Source: Opitutia bacterium (GTDB lineage: Bacteria > Verrucomicrobiota > Verrucomicrobiia > Opitutales > Seribacteraceae). Taken from it: a stretch of 12,506 bases of DNA. The translations under genes and the position numbers were made by a program. Position 1 is the stretch's first letter, and every line of letters begins with the position of its first letter. The notes beneath the pieces were generated by a model. It made no database searches. It was not told where the DNA came from and saw only the letters and a program-made list of their open reading frames with translations. The stretch lies in NCBI GenBank assembly GCA_002692605.1, contig NZLE01000037.1, positions 1 through 12,506 of the forward strand, in the 5' to 3' direction. Shown piece after piece: positions 7,508-12,506 of this stretch.

Positions 7508-8572
7508 TTAGCGCTTGGCGAAAAAGTTTCTGACCTCTTCCAGCCATTTTCGGACCCGACCGCCTTTCAAGAGGGATTGGGACAAATCAATTCCCTCTTC
7601 AAAAGATGCCACTTTCCCGCAAACAAGAAAGGCGGTGGCGGCGTTTATGAGAATTGTGGCGAGCAATCCGGGGCGACAATCAGCGGATAATGCGCGCTCC
7701 ATAATCCGGAGGTTCTCATCGAGGTCCCCTCCTTTCAAATCTGCAAAATCAAAAGTGTTCTGATTCCATTTCGAAGGACTCCACGTTTCGATGCCTTCGG
7801 ATTCCATCCTACCGAAGGCAAAGACCGAATTATCTCCGCAGGCCGTCAATTCATCCACACCCTTGACCTTCTCCTTTGCAAGGTGCCCATGGACTATCAT
7901 TCCATGCGAAGTTCCGTTTTCCCTCAGTGCATTTCCAATGCGGGTAAGGTATTTTGGGTCAAACACGCCCAAAAGCTGATGGGCTGGTTTGGCTGGGTTT
8001 AAGGTTGGACCCAGAAGGTTGAAAATCGTGACAATTCCTTCTTCCGCCAACAATTTTCTTACCGGTGCGATATTCTTGAAAGCAGGGTGATAATTGGGGG
8101 CAAAGAGAAAGGCAAAATTTAAGGTTTCAAGTCCCGAGCGGATTTTCTCGGGAGGCGCATCCAGGGGAATCCCGATGGCTTGAAGAAGATCCGCGCTTCC
8201 GCATCGAGAACTGATCGATCGATTTCCGTGCTTGATTACAGGTATGCCGGCCGCGGCAACCATAAATGAAACAAAGGTCGATACATTGAAGCTACCCGCC
8301 TGATCTCCTCCAGTCCCGCAAAGATCGATGGCCGAATTGGCGAAGCGTTCCAGCCCTGGATTGATCGCTCTTTTTTTAAATTCGCTTACGAAGCAGGAAA
8401 ACTCGCTTGGGCTTTCTCCTTTTTTCGCCAATGCCGCTAAAAAAGATTTCTTTTGTTGAGGGCTTGCATCCTCAGAGGTCAGATGATTCACGCATTCAGC
8501 TATCTGCATTTCATTCAAGTCTTGACCGTTCATCAGAAGTTCGGTTTCGAAAACTAGTTTTTCTTCATCCAT
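7508..8572 (-). CDS. trpD: Anthranilate phosphoribosyltransferase
   Basis: TrpD joins anthranilate to phosphoribosyl pyrophosphate, the second step of tryptophan synthesis. The 354-residue product has the family signatures in order: PRPP loop DLCGTGGD (83-90), NVSTF (96-100), KHGNRSISSRCGSAD (114-128), FLFAPNYHPAFK (155-166), NLLGPTLNP (185-193) and the metal-binding pair Asp240-Glu241 in GVDELT. The ATG at 8572 is supported by AAGGA (complement of 8582-8586) nine bases upstream. No other trp gene is in the window, so the pathway is dispersed or lies elsewhere. It is the first gene of the leftward unit, divergent from uppP across 86 bp. TrpD2-like paralogues of uncertain substrate exist, but the complete motif set favours genuine TrpD. 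Confidence 0.93.
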   Translation of the reverse strand: MDEEKLVFETELLMNGQDLNEMQIAECVNHLTSEDASPQQKKSFLAALAKKGESPSEFSCFVSEFKKRAINPGLERFANSAIDLCGTGGDQAGSFNVSTFVSFMVAAAGIPVIKHGNRSISSRCGSADLLQAIGIPLDAPPEKIRSGLETLNFAFLFAPNYHPAFKNIAPVRKLLAEEGIVTIFNLLGPTLNPAKPAHQLLGVFDPKYLTRIGNALRENGTSHGMIVHGHLAKEKVKGVDELTACGDNSVFAFGRMESEGIETWSPSKWNQNTFDFADLKGGDLDENLRIMERALSADCRPGLLATILINAATAFLVCGKVASFEEGIDLSQSLLKGGRVRKWLEEVRNFFAKR

Positions 8573-8658
8573 TTAATTTGATCCTTGGTAGTTCTAGAAA
8601 GAGGTTGCCTAATGTGAGTGTTTGGTCTCTTTCAATATCAGTTCTTGTAGAGCGTTTT
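8573..8658. promoter_or_regulatory. Divergent intergenic region, trpD / uppP
   Basis: These 86 bp separate two divergently transcribed genes and must hold, or lie near, promoters for both. On the minus strand a TTGAAA hexamer (complement of 8618-8623) resembles a -35 element, but no good -10 follows at the right distance. No terminator-like hairpin or operator was recognised, so the promoter assignment rests on gene orientation. Confidence 0.35.
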
Positions 8659-9606
8659 ATGTTCAATCGACAATCTTATTCAGCCATCCTGATCACGATA
8701 TGCGTTAGTTTTTGCGCCTGTCATGCCACGAGTGACGACGACCTCAAGGAGACCCAAAGCCCTGAAAGCAATTTGACCTATTTGGACTCCGTAATCTATG
8801 GCTTGGTGGAGGGAGTTACCGAGTTTCTTCCCATTTCTTCAACGGGGCACTTGGTGATCGTAAGCGAATTCGCCAACTTGGACGGGGAGGAAGCAAAAAT
8901 AGCTCTTCATGCCTATTTGATTGTGATTCAAGCCGGAGCGATCCTTGCCGTTGGTCTCATTTACAGGAAGGAGATCTGGTCCATGGTTCTCGGGTTTTTG
9001 GGAATGGACCCAAGGGGTCGGAGGCTGGGCTTCAATCTTATTCTTGCCTTTCTGCCCGCTGCACTCGTGGGCCCTTTTTTGGATGATCTGATCGAAGCTT
9101 ATTTGTTTGGATTACTTCCCATTGCGATCGCTCTTTTTGCGGGTGCCCTATTCATGCACTGGGCGGAGTCGCGGAAGAAGAGGATGGAGGGCCAATTTCC
9201 CGCAAAGGTCGGGAAATCCTTGGATGACCTAACTTGGAAAAGCTCTTTTTTCATTGGTTTCCTGCAATGTTTTGCCATGTGTCCGGGAACAAGCAGATCC
9301 ATGATGACAATTGTGGGAGGGTACTTGGTCGGCTTGGATAGGAGCAAAGCGGCGGAATTCAGCTTCCTTCTTGGATTGATCACCCTTACCGCCGCAGCTT
9401 GCTACAAATCCGTAACGAAGTGGAGCCTCATGAGTCAGCATCTTGCCCTTGGTCCCGTGCTATTAGGCTGTTTGGTTGCAGGGATTTCTGCCGCGCTTTC
9501 GGTCTTTTGGCTGGTTGGGTATTTGAATCGCCACGGTTTGGGTCTTTTCGTATGGTACAGGATTTTACTCTCGATTGTTGTTCTTGCATTCTATTTTGGT
9601 CTTTGA
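8659..9606 (+). CDS. uppP: Undecaprenyl-diphosphatase with N-terminal extension
   Basis: UppP (BacA) is an inner-membrane enzyme that dephosphorylates undecaprenyl diphosphate so that the carrier lipid can be reused for wall and LPS synthesis. The core, about residues 40-315, has both signatures: EGVTEFLPISSTGHL (51-65) and PGTSRSMMT (209-217) with the expected catalytic Arg213. It also has multiple hydrophobic helices, e.g. 83-102, 124-140, 148-168, 232-250, 265-288 and 296-314. The core alone matches the usual length of about 270 residues. With the ATG at 8659 there is a further stretch of about 40 residues: a hydrophobic, Cys-containing segment (about 8-23) and a polar linker, resembling a signal peptide with a poor lipobox. 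The frame is open back to 8407 inside trpD on the other strand, which is coincidental. A TTG at 8773 would give a canonical-length protein but lacks a well-placed Shine-Dalgarno site. Confidence 0.93.
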   Translation: MFNRQSYSAILITICVSFCACHATSDDDLKETQSPESNLTYLDSVIYGLVEGVTEFLPISSTGHLVIVSEFANLDGEEAKIALHAYLIVIQAGAILAVGLIYRKEIWSMVLGFLGMDPRGRRLGFNLILAFLPAALVGPFLDDLIEAYLFGLLPIAIALFAGALFMHWAESRKKRMEGQFPAKVGKSLDDLTWKSSFFIGFLQCFAMCPGTSRSMMTIVGGYLVGLDRSKAAEFSFLLGLITLTAAACYKSVTKWSLMSQHLALGPVLLGCLVAGISAALSVFWLVGYLNRHGLGLFVWYRILLSIVVLAFYFGL

Positions 9607-9671
9607 GCCTTCAAGTTGCTTTTACAAGTCTTGACGGCTAGACGATAAATCCTATTATGGATTGTTTCATC

Positions 9672-9848
9672 ATGGGACAGCCAAAAAGAAAACAATCCAA
9701 GCAACGCAGTCGCAAACGACGCGGTGCGAATCGATTTAAAGCCCCTTTGCTTGCCAAGGAAGCGGACGGAAGTTTTTCTCGCCCGCATCGCGTGAACCCC
9801 GAAACTGGGCAATACCGCGGCAAACAAGTTCTTGATTTAGAGGTTTAA
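9672..9848 (+). CDS. rpmF: 50S ribosomal protein L32, cysteine-free form
   Basis: This 58-residue basic protein begins MGQPKRKQSKQRSRKRRGAN, matching the conserved L32 N-terminus (PKRKxSKxRxRxRR), and later has RPHRVNPETGQYRGKQV in place of the usual zinc-ribbon half. Both CxxC pairs of the zinc-binding form are absent (there are no cysteines at all), so this is the C-minus paralogue type. An in-frame ATG at 9657 would add five residues (MDCFI) not expected in L32, so 9672 is preferred. Neither start has a clear Shine-Dalgarno site. It lies 65 bp after uppP and 20 bp before plsX, the classic rpmF-plsX-fabH order; the yceD gene that often precedes rpmF is missing. Confidence 0.95.
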   Translation: MGQPKRKQSKQRSRKRRGANRFKAPLLAKEADGSFSRPHRVNPETGQYRGKQVLDLEV

Positions 9849-9868
9849 TTTGCAAAAGGGGCTTCGGC

Positions 9869-10939
9869 ATGGATAAAACCGAGGCTCGGATAACGCTCGC
9901 CATAGATGCAATGGGCAGCGACCAAGGTCCCGAAGAGGTGTTGGCTGGTGTTTCACAAGCTTTGGATTTGGCTCCCCGTAATACGGAATTCCATTTGTTT
10001 GGCAGAGAAGAATTGTTAAATCCGATCATGGAGCAGTTTCCCAACCTTATGAATGGACAAGCCCAAGTCCATCATGCTCCGGAAATCGTAGAAATGGATG
10101 AAAAACCCATCGCGGGTATAAAAGGGAAAAAAAAATCCTCCATGTCAATTGCCTTGCAGTCGTTGAAGGAAGGGACTGCGGATGCATTGCTGAGTTGCGG
10201 GAATACGGGATGCCTTATGGCTGGCAGCGCCATCAGGCTAAGAACTCTTGAGGGGGTTGAGCGCCCGGCTCTTTGTACGATTTGGCCCGGTAGAGAAAGG
10301 TATTTCACTCTTTTGGATGCAGGTGCGAATCCGCATGCAAAACCTTATCACATCGTACAGAGTGCTATCTTAGGGAGTAACTACGCTCGGGTTGCTTTGG
10401 GACTGGTTCGTCCGAAGGTTGGATTGCTCACCATTGGAACGGAGGAGGGCAAGGGTAACGAAGTTATCCATGAAACCCATTCAATGCTTAAGGAAATCAA
10501 TGGAAGCATTATCAACTACGCGGGGCTGATCGAAGGTTTTCAAATTTTCGATAACGTCGTGGACGTTGTCGTTTGCGATGGTTTCGTGGGAAACATCGTA
10601 CTGAAGGCATGTGAGTCCTTGAGCAAACTGATACGATCCTTTTTGGATGAGGAATTGCGCCGAAACGCACTCCGGAAAACTGGGGCGCTGCTTTCCAAGG
10701 GTGCTTTCCGGAGTCTCAAGCAAAGAGTTAATCCCGAACAATTTGGGGGTGCGCCCTTGTTGGGTTTGACGAAGAACGTAATCAAAGCCCACGGTTCTTC
10801 GAATCGCAATCATGTGAGTGGTGCGATTAAAATTGCCCTCGACCTTGTTCAGCATGATATGCTTACGCAGGTGGTTGAAGATATTCGTGAGTCTAATGAA
10901 ATCCTGCGGCCCGAACCTCTCCGTTCGGTGGACGATTAG
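9869..10939 (+). CDS. plsX: Phosphate acyltransferase PlsX
   Basis: PlsX makes acyl-phosphate from acyl-ACP, the acyl donor for PlsY in the first step of phospholipid synthesis; it is a peripheral cytoplasmic-membrane enzyme. The 356-residue length is typical. Visible signatures include the N-terminal ITLAIDAMGSDQGP (8-21), LLSCGNTGCLMAGS (107-120), LLDAGAN (148-154), GLLTIGTEEGKGN (185-197) and VVVCDGFVGNIVLK (233-246). The start at 9869 has AAGGGG (9856-9861) seven bases upstream. The stop is three bases before the fabH ATG, so the two are almost certainly cotranscribed and probably translationally coupled. Confidence 0.97.
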   Translation: MDKTEARITLAIDAMGSDQGPEEVLAGVSQALDLAPRNTEFHLFGREELLNPIMEQFPNLMNGQAQVHHAPEIVEMDEKPIAGIKGKKKSSMSIALQSLKEGTADALLSCGNTGCLMAGSAIRLRTLEGVERPALCTIWPGRERYFTLLDAGANPHAKPYHIVQSAILGSNYARVALGLVRPKVGLLTIGTEEGKGNEVIHETHSMLKEINGSIINYAGLIEGFQIFDNVVDVVVCDGFVGNIVLKACESLSKLIRSFLDEELRRNALRKTGALLSKGAFRSLKQRVNPEQFGGAPLLGLTKNVIKAHGSSNRNHVSGAIKIALDLVQHDMLTQVVEDIRESNEILRPEPLRSVDD

Positions 10940-10942
10940 GCC

Positions 10943-11932
10943 ATGAGCAACCCAAATCCGACCTATGTGCTGGGAATGGGATCATACGTTCCGTCGAATA
11001 AGGTGGATAACCATGCCTTGAGTCTGCGAGTGGACACTTCGGACGAATGGATTCGCAGTCGAACCGGCATTAGGGAAAGATGTTTGGCCGAAGATGACCA
11101 AGCTTGCAGTGATCTTGCCTTGGAAGCCTCGGTCAGAGCCTTGAAGGATGCGGATATCGAAAGAGATCAAATTGACCTTGTGATCGTGGCTACGATCACT
11201 CCCGACATGTCTTTTCCCTCCACCGCATGTTTATTGCAGCATAAGTTGGGGCTCGGTAAGATCTCGAGCTTCGATCTGGAGGCTGCTTGTTCAGGATTTT
11301 TGTATGCCTTGGATGTGGCGGATGGCATGCTTGCCTCGAATCGATACCATAATGCTCTAGTTGTCGGTGCTGAAAAAATGTCCAGTATTCTCGATTGGGA
11401 TGATCGAACGACCTGCGTACTATTTGGTGATGGAGCAGGTGCGGCAGTTCTTAGTAAGAAAGGCGCGGGGCATGAGTTGCTCGGCTTTCAGTGTGGTGCG
11501 GATGGATCGGATCCGACGGTTTTGCATAAACCGGCCGGAGGTTCGCTCTTGCCCGCTTCTCAAGATACCCTGAACGAACGCAAGCATTTTTTGAAGATGA
11601 ATGGCAGAGAAATATTCAAATCAGCAGTTCGCGTGATGGAGAGAGCGGTTCGTGAACTTCTTGAAAAGCATGAAATAAGCATGGACGAAGTGGATCACGT
11701 CATTCCTCATCAAGCGAATGTCAGGATCGTGGAGAGCCTTGCCCAAAGACTCGAAATCTCGATGGACAAATTCTTTTGCAATTTGGAAAATTACGGGAAC
11801 ACCTCCGCTGCCTCCGTGCCCTTGGCTCTTGATGAAGGGAGGGCGCTTGGCAGGTTTCGTTCTGGCCAGCTCGGGGTTTTGGTTGCCTTTGGCGCCGGAT
11901 TAACATGGTCTGCAACATTAATTCGATTTTAA
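10943..11932 (+). CDS. fabH: Beta-ketoacyl-ACP synthase III
   Basis: FabH condenses acetyl-CoA with malonyl-ACP to begin each fatty-acid chain. The 329-residue thiolase-fold protein has the catalytic triad in its usual contexts: Cys116 in DLEAACSGFLYAL, His256 in VIPHQAN and Asn286 in NYGNTSAAS. Other family marks are TSDEWIRSRTGIRER (32-46), which fits the CoA/substrate entrance, FGDGAGAAVL (161-170) and the C-terminal FGAGLTWSATLIRF. The ATG at 10943 follows the plsX stop immediately. The next gene is not fabD, as often found, but an exported TPR-like protein, so this fatty-acid cluster stops at fabH here. Confidence 0.97.
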   Translation: MSNPNPTYVLGMGSYVPSNKVDNHALSLRVDTSDEWIRSRTGIRERCLAEDDQACSDLALEASVRALKDADIERDQIDLVIVATITPDMSFPSTACLLQHKLGLGKISSFDLEAACSGFLYALDVADGMLASNRYHNALVVGAEKMSSILDWDDRTTCVLFGDGAGAAVLSKKGAGHELLGFQCGADGSDPTVLHKPAGGSLLPASQDTLNERKHFLKMNGREIFKSAVRVMERAVRELLEKHEISMDEVDHVIPHQANVRIVESLAQRLEISMDKFFCNLENYGNTSAASVPLALDEGRALGRFRSGQLGVLVAFGAGLTWSATLIRF

Positions 11933-11939
11933 CGACAAC

Positions 11940-11944
11940 AAGGA
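11940..11944 (+). promoter_or_regulatory. Ribosome binding site of the exported TPR-like gene
   Basis: AAGGA abuts one candidate ATG (11945) but lies nine bases before a second (11954) and twelve before a third (11957). The distance favours 11954 as the start, since a ribosome could not use both the AAGGA and the adjoining ATG. Confidence 0.6.
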
Positions 11945-11953
11945 ATGAACCTG

Positions 11954-12506
11954 ATGATGAAGAACAACAGAATATCCCAAGTGATCGTTTTCACACTTTC
12001 CCTTTTTATTTTTGGTGATTCGTTCGCTGCCCCCAAATCCGCTGTTGGAGGGGATGTAAAGGATTTCCTGTTTCCAGGTACTGGATTCTTTGTCAAAAAC
12101 CGGAATCCTTATGACGAGCAAACTGCAAAAGCATGGTTTTTGCAGGCGGAAAGAAGTCAAAAAGAGGGTGACTTGGGCGAGGCGTTGACCCTATATGAGA
12201 AATTTACGAAGCGTAGATCGGACGCCTCGGTCAGTACCAAAGACGGTCCTGTTTTGGTAGGTCCGGAATCTCTTTACAGAGCCGCTTTAATTAGGGAGAG
12301 GAAGGGGGATTGGCAAAAAGCCTTTGAGTACCATCGACTTATTGCTCAGGCTTACAACAACTACGACTTTGAGCGTATCGCAGAGTCCCTGATGAGGTTG
12401 GCGGAAAGATTGGCCAAGGAGGATTTGCCAAGGAAATGGGGGATATTACCTCGTTTCCGTTCGGGAAGCTCGGACCGACTGCGCCTTAACCAAATTGCCG
12501 AACTTG
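11954..12506 (+). CDS. Exported TPR-like protein, partial (C-terminus outside window)
   Basis: The frame is open from ATG 11954 to the window end (184 codons and one base). Residues 1-26 form a Sec signal peptide: basic MMKNNR, a hydrophobic core (VIVFTLSLFIF) and a likely cleavage after SFA (DSFA-APKS). The mature part carries DFLFPGTGFFVKNRNPYDEQ and then TPR-like helices: AWFLQAERSQKEGDLGEALTLYEKF, and further on SLYRAALIRERKGDWQKAFEYH. The arrangement resembles periplasmic or outer-membrane TPR proteins of the BamD/YfiO kind, but there is no lipobox cysteine and the C-terminus is missing, so BamD is only one possibility. It starts 21 bp after fabH and probably belongs to the same transcript. 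Confidence 0.75.
   Translation, partial: MMKNNRISQVIVFTLSLFIFGDSFAAPKSAVGGDVKDFLFPGTGFFVKNRNPYDEQTAKAWFLQAERSQKEGDLGEALTLYEKFTKRRSDASVSTKDGPVLVGPESLYRAALIRERKGDWQKAFEYHRLIAQAYNNYDFERIAESLMRLAERLAKEDLPRKWGILPRFRSGSSDRLRLNQIAEL

Noticed and set aside
8407..8658. 84-codon upstream extension of uppP
   Set aside because: It lies almost wholly within trpD on the opposite strand and has no family similarity; the trpD motifs are unequivocal.
9657..9671. Earlier ATG for L32
   Set aside because: It would add MDCFI before the conserved M-x-x-PKRK start and has no ribosome site.
9607..9671. Terminator between uppP and rpmF
   Set aside because: Only a weak 5-bp TCAAG/CTTGA pairing with a long loop and no T-tract.
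11945..11953. ATG at 11945 as start of the exported TPR-like gene
   Set aside because: It directly abuts the AAGGA ribosome site, leaving no spacer; 11954 has a normal distance.

Overview
This window is chromosomal housekeeping DNA from a Gram-negative bacterium, with no mobile element, phage gene or CRISPR array visible. The evidence for a Gram-negative envelope is a lipobox lipoprotein, exported TPR protein and undecaprenyl-diphosphatase. Moderate G+C, inconsistent Shine-Dalgarno sites and the envelope repertoire would suit a Verrucomicrobiota-type (PVC) bacterium, possibly Opitutae/Puniceicoccales. That placement is inference, not something the sequence proves.

Left part (1-8572), mostly minus strand. 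Read in the direction of transcription, it runs: trpD (anthranilate phosphoribosyltransferase); glmM (phosphoglucosamine mutase), only 1 bp after trpD; a cytosolic TPR protein; a MORN-repeat lipoprotein; gcvP (glycine decarboxylase P-protein); and the start of a small two-helix membrane protein that leaves the window at position 1. A tRNA-Ser(CGA) sits on the plus strand between the TPR and lipoprotein genes. The 145-bp gcvP leader is unusually rich in short perfect dyad symmetries.

Right part (8659-12506), plus strand. It starts divergently from trpD with uppP (undecaprenyl-diphosphatase, carrying a signal-peptide-like N-terminal extension). The classic lipid-synthesis block rpmF-plsX-fabH follows, then an exported TPR-like protein cut off by the window end. 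The usual yceD upstream of rpmF is replaced by uppP, and fabD/fabG/acpP do not follow fabH directly.

Functionally, GlmM supplies glucosamine-1-phosphate for UDP-GlcNAc (peptidoglycan and LPS). UppP recycles the C55 carrier for the same polymers. PlsX and FabH initiate phospholipid and fatty-acid synthesis. GcvP feeds one-carbon metabolism and TrpD tryptophan synthesis. Nothing here looks like a new defence or mobile system. The most noteworthy points are the single-chain GcvP built like a fusion of the two-subunit (GcvPA+GcvPB) enzyme, the gcvP leader dyads, the UppP extension and the cysteine-free L32. The longest gene-free stretch is about 145 bp.
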